From an uncultured Eubacteriales bacterium (lineage in GTDB: Bacteria > Bacillota > Clostridia > Oscillospirales > Acutalibacteraceae), in contig CAKVEP010000005.1 in the NCBI GenBank assembly GCA_934729465.1, positions 1-64,000 on the forward strand: DNA of 64,000 nt, given 5' to 3'. The notes beneath the pieces are model-generated. The model saw only the letters and a list, made by a program, of their open reading frames with translations, did no database searches and was not told where the DNA came from. Made by a program: the position numbers and the translations under genes. This document shows positions 53,289 to 62,592 of the stretch, piece after piece. Numbering within the stretch: the first letter of the stretch is position 1; each line of letters starts with the position of its first letter.

Positions 53289-54059
53289 TTATTTTACATC
53301 TCTTTTATAGAATGAGTAAATTCCTATAGCAGAAGAAACAACAATATAAACCAATGAAACTATTATTCCTGTTTGCAAAACATCATTCGCAACGTCTAGC
53401 TTAGCCATTCCATAATACTGACCTACCCAATACTTTGAAAGTTCAATTTCTTTATCAAATTTTGATTTCAAGAAAAATTCAGCTATAAGAATTAAAGTTG
53501 GAACCAAAGTGCTTATTGCTAAAACAGTTGCCACAGTTCCTCCGGTGTGTCTTAATAAAAAACCTACCATAATGTTTATACATTCCATAGCAAACACAGC
53601 TAATAAAAACAATCCTATTGATTTAAACATATTAAAAGCTATTTCTCCTGAAAAATCGCCTACTCCCCACATAATTGAGCCAGTAGTAAATCCTACTATG
53701 CCAACTGTTAGCGAGTAAACAACCGTAACAAACGCACACACTATTAACTTAGACACATATATATTAAATCTGCTTATTCCTCTTGAAGCAATATTTTTAA
53801 TCGTTCCATATGAAAACTCACTTGGGATAAACATTGCAATAAATATACTCAAAAGCAAAACGACTTCCCCTAAACACATAACAGATGCATATATTCCATT
53901 GTAACCTAGAACACTTGCGTCTATTCCTAACTCAGAATTTACATTGTGATTAAGGAACCACACATCAAAAGCTCCTAAAATGGTAGCGATTATTCCACAT
54001 ATGTAAAACGATTTTAATCTAAAAAGTTTATAAAAATCTGATCTTAATAAATTAAGCAT
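53289..54059 (-). CDS. ABC-2 type transporter permease (BcrB/lantibiotic-immunity-like)
   Basis: A 256-residue protein with six transmembrane helices and the ABC-2 motif near FSYGTIKNIASRGISRFNIYVSKL. The N-terminal DFYKLFRLKSFYICGI is typical of permeases in bacitracin- or lantibiotic-type resistance exporters. It overlaps the ATPase gene by 8 bases and depends on it for energy. Substrate unknown; peptide antibiotic export is a family-based guess. Confidence 0.82.
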   Translation of the reverse strand: MLNLLRSDFYKLFRLKSFYICGIIATILGAFDVWFLNHNVNSELGIDASVLGYNGIYASVMCLGEVVLLLSIFIAMFIPSEFSYGTIKNIASRGISRFNIYVSKLIVCAFVTVVYSLTVGIVGFTTGSIMWGVGDFSGEIAFNMFKSIGLFLLAVFAMECINIMVGFLLRHTGGTVATVLAISTLVPTLILIAEFFLKSKFDKEIELSKYWVGQYYGMAKLDVANDVLQTGIIVSLVYIVVSSAIGIYSFYKRDVK

Positions 54060-54963
54060 TCTTACTTCCCCCCATTAAATCTATAAAATATTGTTCATAA
54101 TCTCCGCCCTCTGTGTTTATAGAGTGGACTATTATATCTTCTTTAGAAAGAGCTGAATTTATTTCGCCTTGCTTGTCGAAATTACTGCTTAAAACAATTG
54201 TGTTTTCCCCTTCAATTGAATAATCTGAAATACCCATTTTTTCAGATAATATCTTACAAGCCTTTTCAACATTGTTAACTTTTATCTTCATGCTTTGCTT
54301 TACTCTTTTTGAAAGCTCATCAGCATCAAATTGAGCCACTAATTCTCCGTTATTTATAACGCCATAGCAAGTTGCGATTTTATAAAGCTCGCCTAATATA
54401 TGACTTGATATCATTATTGTTATGTTGTGCTTTTTATTTAGTTTACGAATTAAATCCCTAATATTTTTTATTCCTTCGGGGTCCAAACCGTTAGTAGGCT
54501 CGTCTAAAAACAAGAATTCAGGGTCACCCATTAACGCTAAGCCTATAGCAAGCCTTTGTTTCATTCCCAATGAGAAATTTTTTGCTTTCTTTCTGCCGGT
54601 GTCTTTTAAACCTATAATATCTAATATTTCTTCGGTTTTATTTTTTTCCTTTACGCCCAATAACTTTCTTTGAACTTCTAAATTTTGCCTTGCTGTCATA
54701 TAAGGATACAAAGCAGGATATTCTATAACTGTTCCAACTTTAGCGCGTCCCTTCGCTAAATCTTTGCTCCCAAAAAGTTCAATTTCTCCCCCGTTAGAGC
54801 GAGCAAGACCAACTATCATTCTTATGGTTGTTGTTTTACCGGCTCCGTTTTTACCTATAAACCCGTATATGTCACCCTTGCGTAATTTAAGATTAACCTT
54901 ATTAACCACAGGTTTATGTGCATAAATTTTAGTAAGGTCAGTAGTCTTAAGTACATAATCCAT
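54052..54963 (-). CDS. ABC transporter ATP-binding protein (BcrA-like)
   Basis: A 303-residue ATPase of the BcrA/lantibiotic-immunity type. Walker A GKNGAGKTTTIRMIVGL, Q-loop region with PYMTARQNLE, signature FSLGMKQRLAIGLALMG, Walker B FLFLDEPTNGLDPEG, and the C-terminal extension of about 85 residues seen in this group. First gene of the two-gene operon, with SD AAAGGAGG before ATG 54963 and a likely regulated promoter upstream. Confidence 0.88.
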   Translation of the reverse strand: MDYVLKTTDLTKIYAHKPVVNKVNLKLRKGDIYGFIGKNGAGKTTTIRMIVGLARSNGGEIELFGSKDLAKGRAKVGTVIEYPALYPYMTARQNLEVQRKLLGVKEKNKTEEILDIIGLKDTGRKKAKNFSLGMKQRLAIGLALMGDPEFLFLDEPTNGLDPEGIKNIRDLIRKLNKKHNITIMISSHILGELYKIATCYGVINNGELVAQFDADELSKRVKQSMKIKVNNVEKACKILSEKMGISDYSIEGENTIVLSSNFDKQGEINSALSKEDIIVHSINTEGGDYEQYFIDLMGGSKNA

Positions 54964-55001
54964 AATAAAAAATCCTCCTTTTAATATTTCAATTTATAAC
55001 C

Positions 55002-55043
55002 TTAGTACTAATGTAGTTTATACCAAAATATATTTATTGTCAA
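55002..55043 (-). promoter_or_regulatory. promoter and palindrome of the BcrAB-like operon
   Basis: Minus strand TTGACA (plus 55038-55043) with a -10 of TAAACT (plus 55015-55020, 17-base spacer) or TATAAA (15-base spacer). A perfect 10-base palindrome TTAGTACTAA (55002-55011) just downstream of the -10 could bind a regulator. Confidence 0.5.
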
Positions 55044-55139
55044 GTACTTTTTATATAATTTTTATACTTTGTTAAATTTCTTAACTTTATTTATAGTACC
55101 ACTATCGAAAATTAATGTCATAAAATTTTTGTCGCAAAA

Positions 55140-56510
55140 TCACTTTCTGTGAAGACTTTTCATAACATCAGATGCTATTGGTCCCGCTGTTTTTATTCCA
55201 AATCCGCTATTTTCGACTATCACAGCAAAAGCATACGGAAAATTTTTATCTTGCGAAAAGCCTACCATCCATCCGTGAGGCTGCTTTCCCTCCCCGACTT
55301 CTGCCGTACCTGTTTTAGCGCACATCTCCATGCCCGGAAACATAGAATCTCCATATCTGTTTTTAATCGTGTATCTCATAATATCTTTTATTTTATTAGC
55401 GGTATCAGCAGACACCATTCGTTCCATATTTTTGGGTCGATTATTCATAATACCATCTTGCTTTTCAATGCCAACACTTTTTACCATATATGGCTCAACG
55501 GGTACTCCCTCATTTGCAATAGCGCCCATTATCATAAGCATATGCATTGGATTTACCACATCATTATACTGTCCTATCCCCGACCAACCAAGGTCCACCT
55601 GTTTTGCGTTATCGGCATTGTATCTACTTTCAGCTATATCCACACCATCAATTGTATATTTTTTATTAAACCCAAATTCCTCAGCTTTTTGTCGCATTTT
55701 ATCTTTCCCTATTTCCATGGCAATATCGGCAAACGCTATATTGCACGATTTAGACATAGCATTTACTAAATCAATTCTTCCGTGGTGCTCCATACAAGTT
55801 ATTTTATCGCCCGAAACGTCTTCTTCTTTGTTACATAAAAATTTTCTCTGATAAATATCATCTATGTTATCTATAGCCGCAGCACATGTAATTATCTTAA
55901 ATATAGAACCCGGAGTATATGAACCAGACAAAACCCTGTTTATATACACTCCATCATATTTATCGGAGCTTTCATGCTCAATGTCCGGACGATTGTTAGG
56001 GTCATACGTGGGCGTACTGACAGAGCAAACGACTTCACCTGTTAAGTAATTATACACCACAACAGCTCCTTTTTGTTCTCCAAGCCCTTTAAGAGCGGTA
56101 ACACACAAATCACTGTCAAGAGTCAACTTAACGTCGTTTGAAGAGCTAAATCTCTTAGGCGCTCCAAAACCTGTAATCAGATTATATCCATATATCTCAG
56201 CGTTATACCTGCTTTGAACAGAAGTCGGAATTAACACCGGTCCATCACCAACAGTATGAAGCAAAGCTTTTCTTTTTAGCTCATCATCGCTATAAACTCT
56301 TTTTCCGTCAACAGTCTGGCACAACACCACATTATTTCTATCAAATATTTTCCCACCAATATCCTTATCCGAACTCAGATGTTTATTAATCGGTTGGACT
56401 GCCCATGTTTTACCATTTGTAACATAACTATAAACAAAATATCCTATTCCGAAAAGAAATCCCAGCAATAGCAAATATAATATAACAGACCTAACTTTCG
56501 TATTTTTCAT
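55140..56510 (-). CDS. class B penicillin-binding protein (peptidoglycan transpeptidase)
   Basis: Transpeptidase that cross-links peptidoglycan, 456 residues. One N-terminal membrane helix (about 8-30), a short non-catalytic N-terminal part with GGKIFDRNNVVL, and a transpeptidase domain with SxxK as S202-IF-K205 in YTPGSIFK, SxN as SCN near 255, and KTG in CAKTGTAEVG. It is short for a PBP2/PBP3 and resembles the PbpA type found beside RodA in Actinobacteria and many Clostridia. It lies 5 bases after the FHA-RodA gene, so the two almost certainly form one synthase complex. Confidence 0.93.
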   Translation of the reverse strand: MKNTKVRSVILYLLLLGFLFGIGYFVYSYVTNGKTWAVQPINKHLSSDKDIGGKIFDRNNVVLCQTVDGKRVYSDDELKRKALLHTVGDGPVLIPTSVQSRYNAEIYGYNLITGFGAPKRFSSSNDVKLTLDSDLCVTALKGLGEQKGAVVVYNYLTGEVVCSVSTPTYDPNNRPDIEHESSDKYDGVYINRVLSGSYTPGSIFKIITCAAAIDNIDDIYQRKFLCNKEEDVSGDKITCMEHHGRIDLVNAMSKSCNIAFADIAMEIGKDKMRQKAEEFGFNKKYTIDGVDIAESRYNADNAKQVDLGWSGIGQYNDVVNPMHMLMIMGAIANEGVPVEPYMVKSVGIEKQDGIMNNRPKNMERMVSADTANKIKDIMRYTIKNRYGDSMFPGMEMCAKTGTAEVGEGKQPHGWMVGFSQDKNFPYAFAVIVENSGFGIKTAGPIASDVMKSLHRK

Positions 56511-56515
56511 TGGCT

Positions 56516-58177
56516 TTATCTCCTTGCAGCATAAGTTCTTTCATCAGCAGCCTTTATAAACGCTAAAAGCCCCCACGTCGACACCATACTCGACCCCCCC
56601 GCACTCAAGAATGGTAACGTTACGCCCGTAAGAGGCAAAATATCTGTGGCACCAAACACATTCAAACACATTTGGAATAGTAACAGTCCCGCAGAAGAAC
56701 ACGCTGCTATAGAATAAAAAGTAGACCTGCTGTTTATGCTCACTTTTTTAGAGTAAACAGACAGCATCGCTATAGAAAAAACAACTATTAACGCTAAGAT
56801 AAGTCCCCACTCTTCGCAAAGCATTCCGAAAATCAAATCACTCGTTGAGGCAAACACATTCTTTAAATATCCTCTTCCAACTCCTAAACCAAACAGTCCT
56901 CCGCTTGCGGAATATGTCATAACTCTGGTCTGTTGGTATCCCATATCATTCATATGTTCCCAAACATGTCTCCAAACGGAAAATCTATCTGTTATGTAAG
57001 GTTTAAATTTTATTATCATCATAGCCCCAAGTGCCGCCGCTGAGCAAATCAATATTACGGTTCTCACGCTTCCCGACCTCATAAACGCTACTATAAGGAA
57101 CGTTACGAAAAATATACATGCTGTTCCGAAGTCGCCCATTATGAATAATGACACCATACAAAGTCCAGAAAATATAATAAACTCAGTTAAATTTTTAGTA
57201 GTTTGTAGCCTTTCGAGCGTCGACGTTCCAACAAGCACAAATGCCACTTTAACAAACTCCGAAGGTTGAATTGAAACAGGTCCTAAAATTATCCAGTTTT
57301 GAGAACCATTTTTAATTGTTCCAAGCGCAAGGTTTGACGCAAATAGTCCTATAGCGCCACACGCTATAACAATTCTCCATTTCATAACAACGTCGGGATT
57401 GCTTATAAAAAGTATAATAATATCAAACACAGCTAACCCAATTGTCATGGCTATAAGTTGATTATATGTATCATTTAAATTACTTCCGTATATCGTCATA
57501 ATTCCTATTCCGCTTAAAAGTATCCCAAGACTTTCCATCTCAAAGCTTATTCTTCTAAACAAATATTTATTGATAATAAAATACATCCATGATATTACAA
57601 CTATTAATCCTGCAACCATCAAAGGTTCATATTCAAACTGTCCCTTTGAAAAACAAAGCTCTATTCCAACTAACACATGAAATAAACTCACATAAAATAG
57701 CAAAAGTCCCGGAGATAAAACATTTTTAAATATTTTGTCTTTAAATGAAAACCAGTCCTTATACCCGGAAATAACCTTAGCTTCTTTAAGCCAAAATTCT
57801 ATTCCTCCTATTTCAATCACGTCGTTAATATAAACCTGTTTGCTTTCAGAAATCCTTCTTTTATTTACAAGAACTCCGGTCTTAGAGTTTGTGTCGGAAA
57901 TAAACCATCCTTTTTCTCTGCGAAACAGCACCGCATGGTCTCTCGACACAGTTGTACTGTCTATCGTAATGTCGCAGCTTTTACTTCTCCCTATAGAATT
58001 TTCCCAATATAAAACCGGTATTTTCTCTTTAGTAACCTTATTTACTAATGCTATTAAAGGAGTGTTCCCCCTCGCACTTCTTTTCACAGACTTAAAACAA
58101 TTATACACAATTAATAACGCTATTAAAGGTAATATGATTTGTATTCCATAAAGAATTATATCAATTATATCTTTCAA
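56516..58177 (-). CDS. FHA domain-RodA/FtsW fusion (SEDS glycosyltransferase)
   Basis: A 553-residue membrane protein. A first transmembrane helix (about 8-28) precedes an FHA domain (about 45-135) with GRSKSCDITIDSTTVSRDHAVL and TNSKTGVLVNKRR, a phosphothreonine-binding fold. The SEDS domain (about 150-545) then has about ten helices, with GNLND-like, IQPSEFVKVAFVL, VMGDFGTACIFF, and MCEEWGLI-type motifs of RodA/FtsW. SEDS proteins polymerise glycan strands together with a class B PBP, here the next gene. The FHA domain suggests control by a Ser/Thr kinase such as PrkC/PknB, encoded elsewhere. Confidence 0.92.
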   Translation of the reverse strand: MKDIIDIILYGIQIILPLIALLIVYNCFKSVKRSARGNTPLIALVNKVTKEKIPVLYWENSIGRSKSCDITIDSTTVSRDHAVLFRREKGWFISDTNSKTGVLVNKRRISESKQVYINDVIEIGGIEFWLKEAKVISGYKDWFSFKDKIFKNVLSPGLLLFYVSLFHVLVGIELCFSKGQFEYEPLMVAGLIVVISWMYFIINKYLFRRISFEMESLGILLSGIGIMTIYGSNLNDTYNQLIAMTIGLAVFDIIILFISNPDVVMKWRIVIACGAIGLFASNLALGTIKNGSQNWIILGPVSIQPSEFVKVAFVLVGTSTLERLQTTKNLTEFIIFSGLCMVSLFIMGDFGTACIFFVTFLIVAFMRSGSVRTVILICSAAALGAMMIIKFKPYITDRFSVWRHVWEHMNDMGYQQTRVMTYSASGGLFGLGVGRGYLKNVFASTSDLIFGMLCEEWGLILALIVVFSIAMLSVYSKKVSINSRSTFYSIAACSSAGLLLFQMCLNVFGATDILPLTGVTLPFLSAGGSSMVSTWGLLAFIKAADERTYAARR

Positions 58178-58201
58178 TCCACATTACTCTCCTTTAAAAA
58201 T

Positions 58202-59725
58202 CTACACCCTACTTCTTCTTTTAAACACAGTTTTTGCGGCATCCAAAATTCTTTTAAATTCATCTGTTCTGTAGAAAAGAATTATATTTATAACATTTGG
58301 CACCGTCAAACAGACCAGACCGTTGCACACTAATTTTAAAATACCGGAGTAATCAAATTTTTTACAAATTTCATATGAAATAAACGTATATAAAACCGTA
58401 AGAGCAGCGTAAACAACATATTTTAAATAATAAGGCTTCAGCTTTTTATTAAAAACAATTTTATAAACAAGATACGGCTGAGTCCAAAACGGGACAAGCA
58501 ACATACTAAGCATATTAGCAAGCATAACTCCCGCAACCCCCATCTTTCTTACAAGTATAAACGAAAGAAGAAGTGTTATAACAGCCTCAACTATTGCAAA
58601 ATATTTATCAGGATTATATATTCCCGCTCCAACCTTAACCATAAGAAGCGACTGTCTTATTCCATACATATATAAATACCCAGATATAAACACCGTCACC
58701 CACAAAGGGAATGTTGCGTCAGAAATAGGAAGCATTCCTATAAACGGGGTAACCAAGTTAAAAAATGATACTGTAAAAAATGAGTAAATCAAAAAATTTA
58801 TGAAATAAAGCGTATTAAAATTAGAATATACTTTATCTTTGCTTTCAGTATTTAATAAATTACCAAAGCTTGCTATAATTCCGTTAAAAAATTCGTTTGA
58901 TATAGTTATTAAGGCTGTGACTATCATCATATAATTGGAGTATATTCCGCTTTCCCTCAGGTTTACAAAATACATTATCATTAAACTTGAGGTAGAGGTT
59001 AAACTAAAACCTGCAATTTTATGTAAAAGCATAGCCTTTATATTACTAAATAAATCTTTTTTCTCGATTCTAGGCATAGATTTATTTATTTTAGTGTTTA
59101 TAAATGGATAATTTTTGTCGAAATAATAGGATATAATAACGTTTTCTAAAAGTCTGAAAAATATTTTGCACACCAAATACAGCTCAAATGATTTGAAAAA
59201 CAGCAATATACAAATCTGACCAATAAACATACAAACCTGTATAACCGTGTGGATTATGTTATTTATATAATTTTTTTGGTCGGCAATAAACATTGCTCTT
59301 TTATGCGAAAATAAATATGAAGATATTACATCCAACACATAAAGCATAAATATTTCCGACAACCACACCTTAGAAAAATCTTCTTTTATTGGTATTCCAA
59401 CGAAAAAAGATATTCCAATCCCTAATCCTAACACTATAAGAGCTATAACCAAATATGCCCTTTTTAAGAAACACAGTATTATAGATACCTTTTCCCAATC
59501 TTTTTCAGCAATTGGTCTATATAGCTTGTAAACTATCCCAACACCCAGCCCCAGCTCTACTATAGCAAGCGCCGAAACTATATTTTGATACGTTCCTTCT
59601 ATTCCAACTATCTCCAACCCCAACGTTGTTGAAAACAGACTTCTTGTAATAAAAGAACCCAACATTATAAAAACGTAAGATACGCAGCTTATACTGATAT
59701 TTATAACTGAATTTTTTGTTCTCAT
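58202..59725 (-). CDS. polysaccharide flippase (Wzx/MATE-like)
   Basis: A 507-residue protein with about 12-14 transmembrane helices of the oligosaccharyl-lipid flippase/MurJ-MATE superfamily. The N-terminus (NISISCVSYVFIMLGSFITRSLFSTTLG) and the IEGTYQNIVSALAIVELGLG motif are typical of Wzx-like proteins in Firmicutes EPS clusters. It would move lipid-linked sugar repeat units across the membrane for polymerisation by the Wzy-like protein encoded upstream. Confidence 0.88.
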   Translation of the reverse strand: MRTKNSVINISISCVSYVFIMLGSFITRSLFSTTLGLEIVGIEGTYQNIVSALAIVELGLGVGIVYKLYRPIAEKDWEKVSIILCFLKRAYLVIALIVLGLGIGISFFVGIPIKEDFSKVWLSEIFMLYVLDVISSYLFSHKRAMFIADQKNYINNIIHTVIQVCMFIGQICILLFFKSFELYLVCKIFFRLLENVIISYYFDKNYPFINTKINKSMPRIEKKDLFSNIKAMLLHKIAGFSLTSTSSLMIMYFVNLRESGIYSNYMMIVTALITISNEFFNGIIASFGNLLNTESKDKVYSNFNTLYFINFLIYSFFTVSFFNLVTPFIGMLPISDATFPLWVTVFISGYLYMYGIRQSLLMVKVGAGIYNPDKYFAIVEAVITLLLSFILVRKMGVAGVMLANMLSMLLVPFWTQPYLVYKIVFNKKLKPYYLKYVVYAALTVLYTFISYEICKKFDYSGILKLVCNGLVCLTVPNVINIILFYRTDEFKRILDAAKTVFKRRSRV

Positions 59726-59738
59726 ACTTCTCCTCTTA

Positions 59739-60236
59739 TCACTTATACGTTACTACTCCGCTTATTTTCACATTATTTTGCTTTAACTTTAGTATAGTAC
59801 TTTCGTAATCGCTGTACCTCGAATAAAGGTATCTTTCCATAATAATGGTACTGTCGCACAGCTTAGCATACTCAACTGCATTTGCAAACAGTCTAACCGG
59901 AGCCGCATTTACCATTATCATGTCATATTTATCTTTATTGTCGTTTAAAACATCTTGTAAAATTTTCTTGGAGCAATCATTTATATTCATAAAATTTACA
60001 TCACTATTATCTTTAACACATTCGTCTGTGTTTATAAACAAAACATTTTTGCCGTTGTTAAGCATTTTTCCGTGAACGTTTTTTAAGATTAAGTATTTAT
60101 CAAGCTTATTGCTCAAACTGCTCGTAAAGCAAACAATTTTACTGCCCTTGTCATTCATTGCATTGTAAATCGTATTGGCAACGTAAATATAAGATTGTTC
60201 TAATTTTTGTTTTTTATTAAGTTTATAATTCAGCAT
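59739..60236 (-). CDS. degenerate CpsD/BY-kinase-like protein without Walker A
   Basis: A 165-residue cytosolic protein with the outline of a bacterial tyrosine-kinase partner (CpsD-like): EQSYIYVANTIYNAMN at the N-terminus (BY-kinases have SEAFRxLRTN there), a strand IVCFTSSLSNKLDKYLIL where the family has FTSSxPGEGKST, VLFINTDECV in the Walker A' position, and YDMIMVNAAPV in the Walker B position. The phosphate-binding lysine, the A' aspartate and the Walker B aspartate are absent or changed, and there is no C-terminal tyrosine cluster. It is directly adjacent to the Wzz-like gene, so it may be a non-catalytic regulatory partner. Confidence 0.72.
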   Translation of the reverse strand: MLNYKLNKKQKLEQSYIYVANTIYNAMNDKGSKIVCFTSSLSNKLDKYLILKNVHGKMLNNGKNVLFINTDECVKDNSDVNFMNINDCSKKILQDVLNDNKDKYDMIMVNAAPVRLFANAVEYAKLCDSTIIMERYLYSRYSDYESTILKLKQNNVKISGVVTYK

Positions 60237-61097
60237 TTATTTATTCTCCCTTATTTTAACATCGTTGTTAAGCTCCGCTAATATAGGTATTTCGTACTCT
60301 GAAAAATCAGATTTTCTATTTAAAGTAGGGTTAAACAACGCTATTAAACACGCCACTGCGCAACATAACACAAAAATGATAAAGATTGGCAAAACCATGA
60401 CTTTTAAAATACTAGCAGCGACCATTTGAGATTTAGACATTTGCTTTTTACTGCTTACTTTATCACTCTTCAAATTTTTACTAGCCACCGCTGCTTGTGA
60501 CGGCGATAAAATTTGTTTGACATTCCCCGCATTAGTTATGTTAGAATTTTTAATTTGAGGTTGAGCAACATTTGCTAAGCAGTCTTCGCAGGCTTTTAAA
60601 ACAGTATCTGAAAGACCCTCATCGTAGGTTTCACAAATAACGTTTAATAACATAGTGTTTTCGTATTGTGAAACTGTGTATAATTCTTTCATGGATATTA
60701 TAGATAATTCATCAGGTTTTATTGCGTCTGTACCCCTGCCTAAGGTACTATTTTTTACAATATAATCGTTTTCATATTTACTCGTTATCTCGTTATAAAT
60801 ATACTGTCTACAAAAATCCGAATTCAATATTGCAACATAGTCGTTAGGCAGTGTTTTGTAAAAACTCATGTCCGTATTTTCCAGTAACTTTTCGTCAATT
60901 ATGGGTTCCACATAATATGACGTTGAAGATATACACCTATCTTGATTAAAACTTTCCAAACTTTTTAAAACAGATGAAACTTTTATTATTCCAAGAGTTC
61001 CAAAAAGCAATATCGAAGCAAGCATTATGTAACACACCGCTGTCTTATATCTCTTTATTGTTGACCAAATGTCAAACAACCCAAAATGTTCAAACAT
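60237..61097 (-). CDS. Wzz/CapA-type polysaccharide chain-length regulator
   Basis: A 286-residue Wzz-like protein: a first transmembrane helix (about 20-40), an extracytoplasmic domain of about 180 residues, and a second helix near 240-262 followed by a short cytosolic tail with KSDFSEYEIPILAEL. The layout matches CpsC/CapA activators of BY-kinases in Gram-positives. ATG 61097 is chosen with GGAGG ten bases upstream. The degenerate kinase gene starts right at its stop. Confidence 0.8.
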   Translation of the reverse strand: MFEHFGLFDIWSTIKRYKTAVCYIMLASILLFGTLGIIKVSSVLKSLESFNQDRCISSTSYYVEPIIDEKLLENTDMSFYKTLPNDYVAILNSDFCRQYIYNEITSKYENDYIVKNSTLGRGTDAIKPDELSIISMKELYTVSQYENTMLLNVICETYDEGLSDTVLKACEDCLANVAQPQIKNSNITNAGNVKQILSPSQAAVASKNLKSDKVSSKKQMSKSQMVAASILKVMVLPIFIIFVLCCAVACLIALFNPTLNRKSDFSEYEIPILAELNNDVKIRENK

Positions 61098-61129
61098 TAA
61101 TTTAATTCCTCCAAATTTACTTTTATATT

Positions 61130-62581
61130 TCATTGATAATTCTTAATCATGTCTTTACAGCTGTATCTTTTCACACACAGCTTCGCAAACAGAAAGCAAA
61201 CCGCAACAGGCAATAAAAATTGCATGTAAATAACAAAATTAATCCAACCTAGCGCCTCATCCCTCGGACAAAAATATATGCTCGTAAGAATAATAAGTAC
61301 AATCGAAAAACAAAAATTCCCTCTACTAATAATAACCATCATATAAGCAAAAAGCAACCCAAGCAAAACGCTGAATAATATTATTCCAACATATCCAAAA
61401 TCAGCGTAAGTTTCAAGTAGATAAGAAGACCCCCATCCATTACCATCTAAATATTCTTGTCCCCTTGAAACATAAGACATTCTATGAGAAAAATTATTAC
61501 TGTAAAGCGCCATATTAATGTTATTTCCTGTCCCAAGAGAGCGAGCCCCAAACAATATCTGAGCCAGATTGTTGTGAGCGAAATAGTCTATAAATCCGCC
61601 GAAAGTATAATTTACAAACCCTGTATATTTTATTTTAGGGATACTGTTATGACCTATACACAGTACATCAAAAGACACTCCCTGCTTATACAAAAAGTCC
61701 ACAAACAATTCAAAAGCTCCCCCCTGAACGACCTTTTGACCTGCTCTTATATAATTATAAGCTCCAAGTAAAAGTATTGCAATCGGAGCAAAGGCTATTA
61801 TCGCTACCCTTTCAACTATACCAAGCCACTTTCTTTGATTTTCCAAAGCATCTCTTATAAAATAGTATAAAAAAGCGAAAATAGCATTTAACACAATAGG
61901 ATTTCTAAGCCCTATAATTAAAGAAGGCACCTCCGAAACCACATACAACACAAGTGGAACAAATGCTAATTTCTTTTTAGGCATTGATGCCAAAAATATA
62001 CAAAGAAAATATTTATTCATGCTGCCAATCGTGGTTATTACATACGGCAGTGATGTTTTAAAACTTGTGTATAATTCCTCATAAGCCTTGCCTCTCATGT
62101 AAACAAGCTTTTCAAATTCCGTAACGATAAAGCAAAATATACTAAGAAAATACAGCATTAAAGATATTATCCTGAGTCCTTTTATAAAATCATCGCTAAC
62201 ACTGCTTGACAATAGTTTAGAACTAGCAATACCTTCTCTACGATTTATAGCTCTTTCCCCAATCAACTGACCTAAAAACAAAAATATCAGCGTGAGCATT
62301 AAGGCGTTAAGCGCAAATATAACGTCATTTTCAGCAAAGTACCACCAAACATTCCCTCTTACCATACTTATTGTTGGTCTGCTCAGTAAAAATACAAATA
62401 TCATAAAATTAAAGAACATAAAAAATATTCTGTTTTTAACATTTTCAAAGCTATAAATAAGGTTATTTACCCAAAACGCTAACACTCCACACAGCATCAC
62501 ATTAAAAGAATAATACACCGCTCCGCTAAAAAACAGACTTAAGGAGACTAACACTAGCAAATATCTAATTATCTTTTTCAC
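61130..62581 (-). CDS. oligosaccharide repeat-unit polymerase (Wzy-like)
   Basis: A 483-residue polytopic membrane protein with 11-12 helices and a large periplasmic-type loop (about 290-395, containing RSLGTGNNINMALYSNN), typical of O-antigen/EPS polymerases. Wzy proteins are poorly conserved, so the call rests on topology and position between the glycosyltransferase and Wzz/flippase genes. Confidence 0.78.
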   Translation of the reverse strand: MKKIIRYLLVLVSLSLFFSGAVYYSFNVMLCGVLAFWVNNLIYSFENVKNRIFFMFFNFMIFVFLLSRPTISMVRGNVWWYFAENDVIFALNALMLTLIFLFLGQLIGERAINRREGIASSKLLSSSVSDDFIKGLRIISLMLYFLSIFCFIVTEFEKLVYMRGKAYEELYTSFKTSLPYVITTIGSMNKYFLCIFLASMPKKKLAFVPLVLYVVSEVPSLIIGLRNPIVLNAIFAFLYYFIRDALENQRKWLGIVERVAIIAFAPIAILLLGAYNYIRAGQKVVQGGAFELFVDFLYKQGVSFDVLCIGHNSIPKIKYTGFVNYTFGGFIDYFAHNNLAQILFGARSLGTGNNINMALYSNNFSHRMSYVSRGQEYLDGNGWGSSYLLETYADFGYVGIILFSVLLGLLFAYMMVIISRGNFCFSIVLIILTSIYFCPRDEALGWINFVIYMQFLLPVAVCFLFAKLCVKRYSCKDMIKNYQ

Positions 62582-62592
62582 TTAACTTCTCC

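Noticed and set aside
59739..60236. Assembly error or frameshift explaining the missing Walker A
   Set aside because: The frame is intact, the surrounding residues follow the family outline, and the A' and B motifs are also altered by substitution rather than by a shift.
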